From the NCBI GenBank assembly GCA_038526245.1, contig JBCBGZ010000002.1, forward strand, positions 50,984-114,983: a stretch of 64,000 bases of DNA, written 5' to 3'. This DNA is from UBA5336 sp038526245. Its GTDB lineage: Bacteria; Pseudomonadota; Alphaproteobacteria; Caulobacterales; Hyphomonadaceae. Under the pieces are notes generated by a model, which saw only the letters and a list, made by a program, of their open reading frames with translations, was not told the DNA's origin and searched no databases. How positions within the stretch are numbered: position 1 is the first letter of the stretch; each line of letters starts with the position of its first letter. Of this stretch, positions 53,795 to 63,083 are shown piece by piece. The position numbers and the translations under genes are program-made.

Positions 53795-55663
53795 ATGGAT
53801 ACTGATCAACTCCCCTTTCGCGAGATTCCATATCTGCCCCAGAAGCTGGATGTGACCCGCAGAGCCGATGGCTCCATCCTGTTGACCAATGCGCAGCCCT
53901 TGCGCCCCCATCCGCCTCACATGCTCGCGCCCATCGTATACTGGGCTGCCAACGGGCCGGAGCGCACCTGGCTGGCCCAGCGCGATGCGGAAGACCCGGG
54001 CCAGCCCGGCTGGACGAGCATTACATATGGCGAGGCGCTGTCTGAAATCCGAGCCCTGGCGCAGGCGTTCCTCGATATGGGAGCCGGGCCCGCCTGTCCG
54101 GTGATGATCCTCTCGCGCAACACCATCGAGCACGCGCTGGTGATGTATGCAGCCATGTGGGCAGGCGCGCCTGTCGTACCGGTCACCCCCGCCTATGCGA
54201 CCCTGGCGGAGGACTTCACCCGGCTGAACTATATCGATGATCTGGTGAAGCCGGGGATCCTCTATGTCGATGATGGCGCGCTCTATCAGCGGGGGCTGGA
54301 GGGCATGTCCCTGTCCGGGCGCCCGGTTGTATTTGCGCGCAATGCTCCAAACGTGCCCGGTGCAGTGCCGTTGCATGCCCTGCTTGAGACAACGCCGACA
54401 TCAGCCGTCGATCTCGCCTATGACCGGTTAACACCCCAAACGGTCGCCAAATTCATGATGACATCGGGCTCCACCGGCGAACCCAAGGCGGTGATCAACA
54501 CCCACGGCATGATCGCGGCAAACGCCAAGATGATCCGCTCGGTTTGGGATGTGGACCGGCTTGAAGCGCTGTCCGGCGGGCCACAGGTCATGATCAACTT
54601 CCTGCCCTGGAGCCATACTTATGGCGCCAATGCGATCCTCCATTCCATGACCGACTGGGGCGGCACGCTTTACATTGATTGGGGCGCACCGACGCCGGCA
54701 AAACTGCCCGAGATGATGCGCAACATGCGCGAGGTTTCCCCAACCCAGCACACGACGGTGCCAGCGGCCTGGGCGGCCATCGCCACAGAGTTGGAGAACG
54801 ATCCGGCCCTAGCGGAGACCTTCTTCAAGCGGCTCTTCGTCATGGCCTATGGCGGGGCGTCCATGGGCCAGGACATTTATGAGCGCATCCAGAAGGTGGC
54901 CGTTGCCACAACGGGCGAACGCATTTCCCTGTCGGCGGGCTATGGCGCGACGGAAACCGCGCCGACCCTCTCCAACGTCCACTGGCCCAATGACACCATG
55001 GGTCTGATCGGCCTGCCCCTGCCCGGCTGTGAGATGAAGCTGGCACCGGTAGGCGAAAAGCTCGAATGCCGCGTGCGCGGCCCGCACATCACGCCTGGCT
55101 ATTATCGCAATAGTGAAAAAACCGGCGAGGCCTTTGACGAAGAAGGCTTCTACAAAATGGGCGACGCGGTCCGCTTTGTAGACCCGGAAGATCCCAATAA
55201 AGGCCTCGCCTTTGACGGTCGCCTGGCGGAAGAATTCAAGCTGGCCAACGGCACCTGGGTCTCGGCCGGAACCGTGCGCGTAAAGGTGGTCGAGGCTGTG
55301 GATGGTGCCTTGTCCGACGTGGTGGTCTGCGGGCTGAATCAGGACAAGATCGCCCTGCTCGGCTTCCTGAATGAGGCCTGGTGCCAGCGCTGCACGGGCG
55401 AGGCGGTCGGACTCTCGGAACTGGCCGGCCACCCCAAGATTGTTGAAGCCGTCGCCAATGGCATCCAAGCCTACAACCAGGCCAATCCAAACGCAGCGCG
55501 CAGCATATCGGCTATCTCGCTGCAGGCGACACCGCCCAAGCCTGAGGCCGGTGAGATCACTGAAAAGGGCTATATCAACCAGTCCAAGGTGCAGACCCTT
55601 CGGGCGAGCGAAGTCGAGCGGCTTTACGCCAGCGCCGGAGACAGCGATATCCTGCGCTTCTGA
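53795..55663 (+). CDS. Feruloyl-CoA synthetase-like AMP-dependent ligase
   Basis: A 622-residue ANL-superfamily ligase with GGAGG before ATG 53795. Motifs: MMTSGSTGEPKAVINTHGM (P-loop-like A3), SAGYGATETAP (A5) and GDAVRFVDPEDPNKGLAFDGRLAEEFKLANGTWV, a form typical of feruloyl-CoA synthases. The usual catalytic Lys region is shortened at the C-terminus. It should activate an aromatic or other carboxylic acid with ATP and CoA. It heads a unit with a TPP enzyme, consistent with aromatic-acid metabolism. Confidence 0.85.
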   Translation: MDTDQLPFREIPYLPQKLDVTRRADGSILLTNAQPLRPHPPHMLAPIVYWAANGPERTWLAQRDAEDPGQPGWTSITYGEALSEIRALAQAFLDMGAGPACPVMILSRNTIEHALVMYAAMWAGAPVVPVTPAYATLAEDFTRLNYIDDLVKPGILYVDDGALYQRGLEGMSLSGRPVVFARNAPNVPGAVPLHALLETTPTSAVDLAYDRLTPQTVAKFMMTSGSTGEPKAVINTHGMIAANAKMIRSVWDVDRLEALSGGPQVMINFLPWSHTYGANAILHSMTDWGGTLYIDWGAPTPAKLPEMMRNMREVSPTQHTTVPAAWAAIATELENDPALAETFFKRLFVMAYGGASMGQDIYERIQKVAVATTGERISLSAGYGATETAPTLSNVHWPNDTMGLIGLPLPGCEMKLAPVGEKLECRVRGPHITPGYYRNSEKTGEAFDEEGFYKMGDAVRFVDPEDPNKGLAFDGRLAEEFKLANGTWVSAGTVRVKVVEAVDGALSDVVVCGLNQDKIALLGFLNEAWCQRCTGEAVGLSELAGHPKIVEAVANGIQAYNQANPNAARSISAISLQATPPKPEAGEITEKGYINQSKVQTLRASEVERLYASAGDSDILRF

Positions 55664-55690
55664 TCATGAGATAACTGTGGGAGGTGCGCC

Positions 55691-57253
55691 GTGGCGAGCG
55701 AAATGGAAACGATGACCGGCGCTGAGGCCCTGGTCGGCACACTGGCCGATGCGGGCGTGACGGCCTGTTTCGCCAATCCCGGCACGTCTGAAATGCACCT
55801 GGTGACGGCGCTGGACCGAGAGCCGCGTATCCGCAGCGTGTTGTGCCTATTTGAAGGCGTCGCCACGGGCGCTGCCGACGGCTATGCCCGAGCGACTGGC
55901 AAGCCCGCCATGACGCTGTTGCACCTTGGCGCCGGTTACCTGAACGCTGGCGCGAATATCCATAATGCCCGGCGCGCCCACACGCCCATGATCAATGTGA
56001 TCGGCGACCACGCGACCTACCACACCCGTTATGACGCGCCGCTGACCAGCGACATTACCGGCATGGCCGGGCCAAACTCGGTCTGGATCAAATCTATCGA
56101 TACGCCCGCCCGTGCAGGGGCCCTGGCCATGGAAGCCTTTTCTGCTGCCCATGCGCCTCTGCCCGGCCCAGTCTCCCTCGTGCTTCCGGCAGACAGCGCC
56201 TGGCTCGCAGGCGGCGTGAAGGCTGAGCCCGTCTCGGCACACCCTCTCCCGGCACCGGACGCTGAGACCGTCTCAACCGTCGCCGAGAAAGTTCGCGCGG
56301 CCAGCAAGCCAGTGCTGGTGATGAATGGCGCTTCGGCGCTCTCCGAAGCGGGGCTGGCTGCGGCCTCGCGCCTGAAAGCTGCGGGCATCCGCGTGATGAC
56401 CGACACCTTCTACCCCATCATGGCGCGGGGCGCCGGTCGGTTCATTCCGGACCGCATGCAGTATTTTGCCGAAATGGCCATGAAAGACCTGGGCAGCACA
56501 GACCTCATGGTTCTGGCGGGCACACAGACGCCGGCAGCCTTTTTCGCATACCCCTGCAAGCCGAGCCTTCTTGTGCCAGAAGGGTGCGACGTCGCCTCCC
56601 TGTGCGACGCGCGCGGCGATGGCGGCGCAGCGATGGCCCTTCTGGCCGATGCGTTGGGCGCGAGCGAGACGTCGCCGGTTGCCGAACTGGCGCTGCCGGA
56701 CGCACCGACTGGCGGTCTTGACGCCGCCAAGATCGGCGCAGCGATTGCACGCCACCTGCCCGAAGGCGCGCTGGTGTCCGATGATGGCGTCTCGAACTCA
56801 CTGCCTGTCTACGTGGCGACCGCCACGGCGCGGCCCCACCGCTGGATGATGTTGACCGGCGGCGCCATTGGCCAGGGCATGCCGCTGGCCATTGGCGCCT
56901 CGCTGGAGGGCTCGCCAACGCTCTGCCTCTCGGGCGATGGAGCGGGCATGTATACAAACCAGGCGCTGTGGACCATGGCGCGGGAAAACCTGCCAGTCGT
57001 CACCGTGGTCTTCGTTAATCACACCTACCGGATCCTGCAGATCGAGCTGCACCGCACTGGTGCGGGCAATCCGGGCCCTGCCGCGCGCGGGATGCTCAAC
57101 CTCGACGGGCCGGAGATCGACTGGTCAAGCCTCGCCCGCGCCCAGGGCGTGACGGGCCACGATGCGCGAACGGGCGAAGAACTGGAGGCCGCTCTGGCAA
57201 CCGCTTTTGCAGCGGGCGGCCCGCATTTGATCGCCGCGCATTTGCCGGGATAG
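55691..57253 (+). CDS. TPP-dependent enzyme (acetolactate synthase/benzoylformate decarboxylase-like)
   Basis: A 520-residue protein; GGGAGGTG precedes GTG 55691. The Glu for TPP activation is in CLFEGVATGAADGYAR, a shortened middle domain follows, and the TPP/Mg motif is GDGAGMYTNQALW with NHTYRILQIE. Length and motifs fit the benzoylformate-decarboxylase-like branch annotated as acetolactate synthase-like. With the ligase before it, decarboxylation of an aromatic 2-oxo acid is a reasonable guess. A small DUF3291 gene follows. Confidence 0.87.
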   Translation: MASEMETMTGAEALVGTLADAGVTACFANPGTSEMHLVTALDREPRIRSVLCLFEGVATGAADGYARATGKPAMTLLHLGAGYLNAGANIHNARRAHTPMINVIGDHATYHTRYDAPLTSDITGMAGPNSVWIKSIDTPARAGALAMEAFSAAHAPLPGPVSLVLPADSAWLAGGVKAEPVSAHPLPAPDAETVSTVAEKVRAASKPVLVMNGASALSEAGLAAASRLKAAGIRVMTDTFYPIMARGAGRFIPDRMQYFAEMAMKDLGSTDLMVLAGTQTPAAFFAYPCKPSLLVPEGCDVASLCDARGDGGAAMALLADALGASETSPVAELALPDAPTGGLDAAKIGAAIARHLPEGALVSDDGVSNSLPVYVATATARPHRWMMLTGGAIGQGMPLAIGASLEGSPTLCLSGDGAGMYTNQALWTMARENLPVVTVVFVNHTYRILQIELHRTGAGNPGPAARGMLNLDGPEIDWSSLARAQGVTGHDARTGEELEAALATAFAAGGPHLIAAHLPG

Positions 57254-57323
57254 AAACTTTCGGGTGCACTGCTGGAATCCTGAGCCTAAGGTCATGGGCA
57301 ACTGAGACGCGCGGGGAAATAAA

Positions 57324-57800
57324 ATGTCATCCAAAAAATATCTGGCCCAGGTAAATATTGGCCGCGTTCTCGGCGGGCCCGACGATCGGCGGATGAAGGA
57401 CTTCTTCGACAATCTGCGCCGGATCAACGAACTCGCCGAGCGCATGCCCGGATTTGTCTGGCGCCTGCAGGATGAGACCGGCGATGGTGCGATGGCGCTC
57501 CATTGGCCCGGCGATCCGACGATGAACGTCAACATGTCGGTGTGGGAAGACGATGCTTCGCTGGCGAAGTTTGTGTTCCAGACTGTCCACCAGAACTTCT
57601 ACGCGCGTAAGCATGACTTCTTTGAAATGCCAGATGAACCCACGGTGGCCCTGTGGTGGGTCGATATCGGGCACATCCCGACCATAGACGAGGCGAAAGA
57701 CCGGTTGGACCACCTCATCGCAAACGGCCCATCGGACTTTTCCTTCACCTGGGCCGACCTCCCGGCCGCACAGGTATGGCGCGAGCGCAGGTGTGCATGA
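57324..57800 (+). CDS. DUF3291 family protein
   Basis: A 158-residue soluble protein. LAQVNIGRV, PGFVWRLQDE, NMSVWEDDASLAKFVF and VALWWVDIGHIPTIDEAKDRL are characteristic of DUF3291, related to dimeric alpha-beta barrels (antibiotic-biosynthesis-monooxygenase-like). Function unknown. It follows the TPP enzyme by 70 bases. Confidence 0.85.
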   Translation: MSSKKYLAQVNIGRVLGGPDDRRMKDFFDNLRRINELAERMPGFVWRLQDETGDGAMALHWPGDPTMNVNMSVWEDDASLAKFVFQTVHQNFYARKHDFFEMPDEPTVALWWVDIGHIPTIDEAKDRLDHLIANGPSDFSFTWADLPAAQVWRERRCA

Positions 57801-57818
57801 ACTGGCCCGCTGGTGAGC

Positions 57819-59870
57819 TTACCTGCTCGCCTGTACGACAGCGCAAGGCGGGGCTGACAGGCGCAGGGCGACGAAGTGGACCGGGTCGCCATTGGAATAG
57901 TTGACGCCGTAATGGTGGCGGGACTCCGTTACGCACAGGCTCTGGAGCTCTGCGCTGCCGCGAAGCAACTCCAGCGCCGGCGCGCCGTCCTCGTCTTCCA
58001 GATTGATGAGGAAGGCCGCCGGCAGCGCGTCCCGAGCGGGCAGCGCCACAACAGTTTCCGGTGGATGCAAATTCTGCGTGCCCGTTGTCATCACATAGCT
58101 CGGCTCAGAATAGCCGACGGCCTGGATCATTTCTGGCGCCTCGCAGCCCTCGCCTTGACCCGGCAGGCCACATACGTCTGCCAGCGCGTTTTGCGCCACG
58201 ATCGTGGGCTGTACCCAGGTCTGGCTGGGCAGGAAGACCGCGCGCGCATGCCAGCCCAGCAATGTTGCGGCGACAATTCCAGTCGTCAGTGCAGCGCCTT
58301 GTCGGCGGAGTACAGCAAGGGCGAGTGCCGCCACCAAAACGGCAACGCCCGCCCACCAAAGATGCAGCGGATAGTTCAGCATGGGCCGCCACTGGTCCAT
58401 CACGGTCTTGAAGTCTATCGAGCGGAAGTCGGCCGCAGATTCCGCCATGACCAATTCGTCCACACCGGGATAGCTGATGGCGGCGAACAGCGCCCCGCCC
58501 ACGGCAAACAGACCCAGCGATGCCCAGCGCGAAACAGGCATCCGCAGCCCTTCCATCAGACGGGTGATCGCCAGTCCGCAGATGAGCCCCAGCGCCGGAT
58601 AGGCCGGGAGCACATAGTGGCTGAGGCGCGTGGGCATTAGTTCGAAGAAGATCCATGTCAGCCCAAACCAGGCTACGAGGAAACGCAGGGCGCGGGTCGT
58701 CTGATTTGGCGGAGACGACACGCCGGGCCAGCGCCCTTGCCAGGCCTTGCCAAAGCCCAGAAGGCCTAGCACCACCACCAGCGCGAATGGATAACCAACC
58801 AGCACCTTCGTGCCGATCAGCGCATCTGAAGCCACGGCGATCCCTGTCCAGATCACTGCAAGGACTGCCGCGATCAGTAATGCCGCGATGCCCTTCTGGC
58901 GCCCCGCATCGCTCTCCCCGCGCAGGGTTTTCCACGCGAAAACAGCGCCGGGAATAAGGGCGAGCGTGGCCGGGAAAAACCAGACCGGAATGTGCGAGAG
59001 TTGGTAAAACGGCCAGCCCGCATGGCCTTCACTTGCGCCAGTGAACTTGTCGGCCAGGTCCTTGCCCACGGCGCCTTCGACGAACTGGCCATCGGTGGCG
59101 AGCTGAATCCAGATGAACCAGGGTATCCACAGCGCAAAGAACAGAAGCGGGCCGGGCCACCAGGCGAGCGGACGCCACCACTGGCCAAACTGGTTCTGCC
59201 CTGCCTTGTCCCAGGCCCAGACACCCGCAGCGGCAAAGCCGGCGACCATGATCGATACCGGCCCCTTGATGAGGAAGCCGAGCCCCATGGCAAGCCAGAA
59301 CAGGAGCGCCATGGGCCGGGCGCTGGGCGCGGCTATCGCGTTGGCGCGCTGGCCCAGATCGGCGAGTGGATCATGGCGCATATAGATGCGTGCAAGGGCG
59401 CCGAGCCCCAGCGTGGTGAAGAAGACCAATACGCCGTCAGTCTTCGAAATATGGGCCTCACTGGTGAGCAATACGGTGGAGCCAAAGAGCGCTGCGCCGA
59501 CGAAGGCCGCGCGCCGCCCCACGAGCGCCATTCCCGCCCAGAAACAGGCTAGCGTGGCCAGTCCGGCGCCGATCCAGCTGGGCACCCGGTAGCTCCAGAT
59601 CTCTTTCGCTTCAGCATCGGAAAATGCGGCGGTGGACGCGGCCTGCAGCCAGTGGATCCCGGCGGGCTTTTTGTTGCGGAGCTCCTCCTGGTAGCGGATG
59701 CGGATATAATCGCCGGTCTCCAGCATCTGCTTGGAGGCCTGGGCGAAGCGACTCTCATCCCGGTCCAGGGCGGGGATGTAGAAGACGCCCGGCGCAGCGG
59801 CGCCCATGGTGATCACCAGCAGGATGAGCCAGGCTTTCCAGCCGGAGGAGAGACGGTCGAGCATGTCCAT
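57819..59870 (-). CDS. ArnT-like lipid-linked glycosyltransferase (GT83/PMT superfamily)
   Basis: A 683-residue protein with about 12 helices. The first loop motif PALDRDESRFAQASKQMLETGDY carries the Asp-Glu pair used for transfer, and RNKKPAGIHW follows, as in ArnT and related lipid A or glycan glycosyltransferases. A soluble C-terminal periplasmic domain ends ALRLSAPPCAV. It probably decorates a lipid or polysaccharide on the periplasmic side. Acceptor unknown. Confidence 0.88.
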   Translation of the reverse strand: MDMLDRLSSGWKAWLILLVITMGAAAPGVFYIPALDRDESRFAQASKQMLETGDYIRIRYQEELRNKKPAGIHWLQAASTAAFSDAEAKEIWSYRVPSWIGAGLATLACFWAGMALVGRRAAFVGAALFGSTVLLTSEAHISKTDGVLVFFTTLGLGALARIYMRHDPLADLGQRANAIAAPSARPMALLFWLAMGLGFLIKGPVSIMVAGFAAAGVWAWDKAGQNQFGQWWRPLAWWPGPLLFFALWIPWFIWIQLATDGQFVEGAVGKDLADKFTGASEGHAGWPFYQLSHIPVWFFPATLALIPGAVFAWKTLRGESDAGRQKGIAALLIAAVLAVIWTGIAVASDALIGTKVLVGYPFALVVVLGLLGFGKAWQGRWPGVSSPPNQTTRALRFLVAWFGLTWIFFELMPTRLSHYVLPAYPALGLICGLAITRLMEGLRMPVSRWASLGLFAVGGALFAAISYPGVDELVMAESAADFRSIDFKTVMDQWRPMLNYPLHLWWAGVAVLVAALALAVLRRQGAALTTGIVAATLLGWHARAVFLPSQTWVQPTIVAQNALADVCGLPGQGEGCEAPEMIQAVGYSEPSYVMTTGTQNLHPPETVVALPARDALPAAFLINLEDEDGAPALELLRGSAELQSLCVTESRHHYGVNYSNGDPVHFVALRLSAPPCAVVQASR

Positions 59871-59943
59871 GCCTGCCGTTTAGCGCGCCCCGCAGCGGCC
59901 CGCCAGCGGAAAGGCGCAGGGCCGGCTGCGATGTGATTGGGTC

Positions 59944-60156
59944 CTAGTGCAGCCTGCGAGCGGCGTCCGGCGCGGCGGCGTGCATGACGCGGTCGAGCTT
60001 TTTCTCGAGCAGGCTGATCAGCACATCCTTGGCGTTTTGCAGGCTGACGGCTTTGGCCGTTTCGCCGGTCGCCTTGATGACGATCTTGTGGGTAAACAGG
60101 TCCCCGTCTGTCGTGACAATCACGGCGTGGGGGGTCTCCAGTTCAATATGGGCCAT
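59944..60156 (-). CDS. Small hypothetical protein
   Basis: A 70-residue soluble protein with GGAGGTG before ATG 60156. Beta strands (IELETPHAVIVTTDGDLFTHKIVIKA) lead to an alpha helix (AKDVLISLLEKKLDRVMHAA). No family recognised. The ribosome site and balanced composition support it being real. Confidence 0.6.
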   Translation of the reverse strand: MAHIELETPHAVIVTTDGDLFTHKIVIKATGETAKAVSLQNAKDVLISLLEKKLDRVMHAAAPDAARRLH

Positions 60157-60426
60157 GGGGCACCTCCGTACCCCCCGGCCTGTGCGTAAGGATTCCGATT
60201 CTCGTGCGCCAAGGGGAGTCGGTTTACGCAGTTGAGTGCCGACTCACTTGTGGGATTCGCTGGACCGCGTTGAGTCCGTTCAAGGTTTTTCGGGGCCGCA
60301 TAAGCGTAAAGACCCGTGGCAGCGGCCATGACCCGCCCAACATGCAAGATTAAGAATCGGCTAAAACTCCGTTCCACCGGCGTTCAGCTAGACTCCTGTA
60401 TCAGCTTCATCAAACAGGAGTTGATG

Positions 60427-60621
60427 ATGCAAAAAGAACAGACACAGACGCAGGCCCAGGAAATCCTCGAACGCATTCAATCGTACTGGGCTCAAAAGGG
60501 ATTTCAGGTTCAGGGCGCGGTGCATCCGGCGGGGTACAGCCCGCGTTTGCGCTCAACGGTCTACGAAGTGACCACGGACCTGGTGAACGGCCTGCCGCGT
60601 CGCATGAACGCAAACCACTAG
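60427..60621 (+). CDS. Small hypothetical protein, Gln-rich N-terminus
   Basis: A 64-residue protein. ATG 60427 is chosen over 60424 because CAGGAG is 6 bases before it. The start is MQKEQTQTQAQEI, then a helix (LERIQSYWAQKGFQVQGAVHPAG) and a basic end. No family recognised. It overlaps the opposite-strand gene's extended 3' end by 69 bases. In the 270-base gap before it (60157-60426) only a GAGTCGG/CCGACTC inverted repeat (60216-60245) stands out. Confidence 0.55.
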   Translation: MQKEQTQTQAQEILERIQSYWAQKGFQVQGAVHPAGYSPRLRSTVYEVTTDLVNGLPRRMNANH

Positions 60622-61137
60622 CGCGTAAGCCCCAGCCAGCACCCGCGCCCGCGCGGGGCGGGGATTGGGGGCGACTGGAAATGGCTGGACCGCCCCTCCC
60701 CCAACGCATGGGAGAGGGGCCGGGCCAAGGGGCGGGCCGGTTCCGTCTTCGGGAGTGAGCTGTAGGGTGCATGGAGCAAAGCGATATGCACCATCTGCCC
60801 TTTCAACAGACACTGAAGGTGCATATCGGACTGCGCCCTCCAAGCACCCGACCTTCAGGATCTCTTCCACCCGCCCTGCCGCATCGGCGAGCACGCTCCA
60901 CCCGTCATCCTGCGCCGCGCCCATCATATGGCGGCGGAAGTCCGCGCCCACTTCGGTGAGATCAATCGCTTCGACATGGATCCAGCCATACCAGGTCAGT
61001 TCGATGCGCAGCCCGGCATAGGCGTGGCCCTCCTCAATCATACGGCCCGTCCAGCGCACGAACGCACGCAGGCTCAGCCACAGGACGGGCCAGAAGACGG
61101 GATGAACCCGGGAAAAGGGGTCGCGCAGGGCTTCCAT
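60553..61137 (-). CDS. Hypothetical protein with repeat-derived C-terminus
   Basis: A 194-residue reading frame from ATG 61137. The first ~97 residues look like a real protein: RDPFSRVHPVFWPVLWLSLR (amphipathic, Trp-rich), then ELTWYGWIHVEAIDLTEVG and DGWSVLADAAGRVEEILKV. After about residue 97 the sequence runs through an interspersed repeat and low-complexity DNA and overlaps the plus-strand gene. The repeat has probably displaced the original stop. No family recognised. Confidence 0.5.
   Translation of the reverse strand: MEALRDPFSRVHPVFWPVLWLSLRAFVRWTGRMIEEGHAYAGLRIELTWYGWIHVEAIDLTEVGADFRRHMMGAAQDDGWSVLADAAGRVEEILKVGCLEGAVRYAPSVSVERADGAYRFAPCTLQLTPEDGTGPPLGPAPLPCVGGGAVQPFPVAPNPRPARARVLAGAYALVVCVHATRQAVHQVRGHFVDR
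60763..60828. repeat. Interspersed palindromic repeat
   Basis: The arms CGATATGCACC (60782-60792) and GGTGCATATCG (60818-60828) are a perfect 11-bp inverted repeat with a 25-base loop; GGTGCAT at 60766-60772 can also pair with ATGCACC at 60786-60792. The design resembles the TAGGGTGC...GCACC repeats dispersed in many proteobacterial genomes. It lies in the 3' part of the minus-strand gene. Confidence 0.65.
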
Positions 61138-61197
61138 GACCGGGAGTATATGCGAGGCCGCAAGTGGGGCGGATAAGGGACGGGTTATCCCCGCCAA

Positions 61198-62184
61198 CTA
61201 CGAACGCCTCTTGCGCCGCTCCACCCGCTCATAGATGGCCATGTAAATCATGATGATGGGCATTAGCAGAATGACGACCCCCATCTTCAGCGCCTTGCCC
61301 GCCTTCTCCAGAATGGGCGGCGTGGGACGACCGGCGCTGTAGAGCAGCGTGAATTCGCCATGGCTTTTGATAAGTTCGTCGGTTGAGACACCGCGGCCAT
61401 CTGCGGTCTCCCTCAAGGCTTTCCCCGCTGGAATGGGCAATCCGAAATCAAAGAGGTTCGGCGCCGGGCGCCCAAACGCGTGCTGGAAGGCAAGCTCAGC
61501 GTTGCGGAACAATAGGTTTATGTGCGTGCCGCTGGGCATTTCCTCCAGAACGAGGGTGATGGCGGTATCGGCATCCACCATGCCGGAGAGAGTTTGGCCA
61601 TAGCGCTCCAGGGCGTATCCGGCGCCGGGTGTGTAGGTGCCTGCCATAAACGTTTCGGTCTGGGTGGGCTCCGGGTCATTCGCGAGGCCACTGATCGTGA
61701 TGTCCTGGGTGCCAGCCGCATGGGCCTCGGACAGGCGCTGGCGGTTCTCCAGCGTGTCGGCGGAGGTGATTACCGGCAAGGCCTTGAAGCGGAGATACTC
61801 GAGCGTGCCATCCTTGCCCACGGCGGCGATGTCGGTGTCCTCATCATCCCCATAGGCGCAGAGCACCCGGGTATTGAGGGTCTTGCTGAGCAGGATTGCC
61901 TGGCGCACCACGCCCCGGTCGGCCTGGTATTTCTCGAACTGGTCTGCCGCGACGCCGGCGGAGACGAAAGCGTCGAAGGCCGAAAGATCGACGCGCTTAT
62001 TGCCGGGGAAGAATTGATGGTAATAGCCGCCGAACTCCGGCCGTTTCGGGTCCGGCCCGTCAAACGGCATCAGGTAGTAGAGCCCGGTGGTGGCCTCATG
62101 GAACAGGCGGAAGGATCTGAACGCGGCCTTGAGCGCGGCCTCGTCCGGCTTGTCCTGCAGCGCGATGAGGTTTTGGCGGATCAT
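61198..62184 (-). CDS. Hypothetical protein with C-terminal membrane helix
   Basis: A 328-residue protein from ATG 62184. The body is soluble and mixed alpha/beta, with three repeated-looking strand-helix units (VVRQAILLSKTLNTRVLCAY; ITLVLEEMPSGTHINLLF). One C-terminal helix (MGVVILLMPIIMIYMAIYERV) ends in a basic tail (ERRKRR), like a tail-anchored protein. No family recognised. Confidence 0.65.
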   Translation of the reverse strand: MIRQNLIALQDKPDEAALKAAFRSFRLFHEATTGLYYLMPFDGPDPKRPEFGGYYHQFFPGNKRVDLSAFDAFVSAGVAADQFEKYQADRGVVRQAILLSKTLNTRVLCAYGDDEDTDIAAVGKDGTLEYLRFKALPVITSADTLENRQRLSEAHAAGTQDITISGLANDPEPTQTETFMAGTYTPGAGYALERYGQTLSGMVDADTAITLVLEEMPSGTHINLLFRNAELAFQHAFGRPAPNLFDFGLPIPAGKALRETADGRGVSTDELIKSHGEFTLLYSAGRPTPPILEKAGKALKMGVVILLMPIIMIYMAIYERVERRKRRS

Positions 62185-62263
62185 GGGATGTGGTTAGGAT
62201 GGTTCTGGGGCGGCGTCGATAGCGAGTGCTGGACCGGCATTTCACGAACCTGTCGAACACCCC

Positions 62264-62400
62264 GTCATCCTTCGACTTGAGCGCAGGATCCAACTCGGAA
62301 CACCGTGGACGCGCTCACGTGCACCGACCACACGGTCTCAGAGACCTGCGCAAGGCCGCCGCGTCCAGAGATGGGTCCTGCGCTCAAGTCGAAGGATGAC
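62264..62400. repeat. 25-bp perfect inverted repeat element, 137 bp
   Basis: Arms at 62264-62288 and 62376-62400 are exactly complementary (left arm starts GTCATCCTTCGACTTG). The 87-base interior has no gene. It looks like an interspersed palindromic element of the REP or MITE-like kind. It fills part of the 398-base gap 62185-62582. Confidence 0.75.
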
Positions 62401-62416
62401 GGAGGTTGGGGCGTAG

Positions 62417-62486
62417 GGCGGGTCTCGACCCGCCAGCGCCGCCCGAATGATGATCCAGACGGCGGGTATCGCAGCGCTCAACCCGC
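62417..62486. repeat. Cluster of short GC hairpins
   Basis: GGCGGGTC/GACCCGCC (62417-62434, 2-base loop) and GCGGGT/ACCCGC (62462-62486) are two copies of a short palindrome next to the larger inverted repeat. They may act as terminators or repeat debris. The rest of the gap up to 62582 shows nothing else. Confidence 0.5.
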
Positions 62487-62582
62487 ACTACTTGCTGGAT
62501 TGCGCGTAACTTGAGTCTCTTGGGGAAGGTTATTAACCGGTGCATGATTCGTTCTTAAGAAGCATAGATGCGGAGCGGACAC

Positions 62583-63083
62583 ATGCTTTCCACGATTGGG
62601 TACGAAAAAGTTCAGCTGGACGATTTTGTAGGAACCTTACTCGCCAACAACATTCAGGTTTTGGTCGATATTCGAGAGCGAGCTCAATCTAGGCGTAGAG
62701 GTTTCTCAAAAACAGCATTGTCAAACAGACTTGCAGAATCAGGCATCGGATACGTTCATTTTCGGAGTTTGGGTGACCCGAAAGAGGGCAGACTAGCTGC
62801 CCGCTCTGGAGACTATGATCGTTTCAGAATTATCTACCATGAAGTAATGCAATCTGCTGCCGCAATGGCGGCTATCGCAGAAATCGCGACAATTGCTGAA
62901 ACTCAATCCGTTTGTCTGCTTTGCTACGAGCGCGATCACGAACTGTGTCATCGTAAAATTGTAGCAGATGAGCTAGAAACAACTTTAGGTGTTAGAGCGC
63001 GCCACTTAGGAGTTCAGGTCATTGAGCCTTCTAAAGAGTCAGCCAGACGGATGCTTCATAGTCGTCAAAGCGCTGCCGCATAG
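62583..63083 (+). CDS. DUF488 family protein
   Basis: A 166-residue protein; CGGAG lies 7 bases before ATG 62583 (an ATG 5 codons earlier is possible). MLSTIGYEK, VLVDIRERAQSRRRGFS, YVHFRSLGDPKE and the Cys motif LLCYERDHELCHRK are diagnostic of DUF488. The base composition is clearly AT-richer than neighbouring genes, suggesting recent transfer. Proposed relation to nucleic-acid functions in this family is unproven. It overlaps the next gene by 62 bases. Confidence 0.85.
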   Translation: MLSTIGYEKVQLDDFVGTLLANNIQVLVDIRERAQSRRRGFSKTALSNRLAESGIGYVHFRSLGDPKEGRLAARSGDYDRFRIIYHEVMQSAAAMAAIAEIATIAETQSVCLLCYERDHELCHRKIVADELETTLGVRARHLGVQVIEPSKESARRMLHSRQSAAA

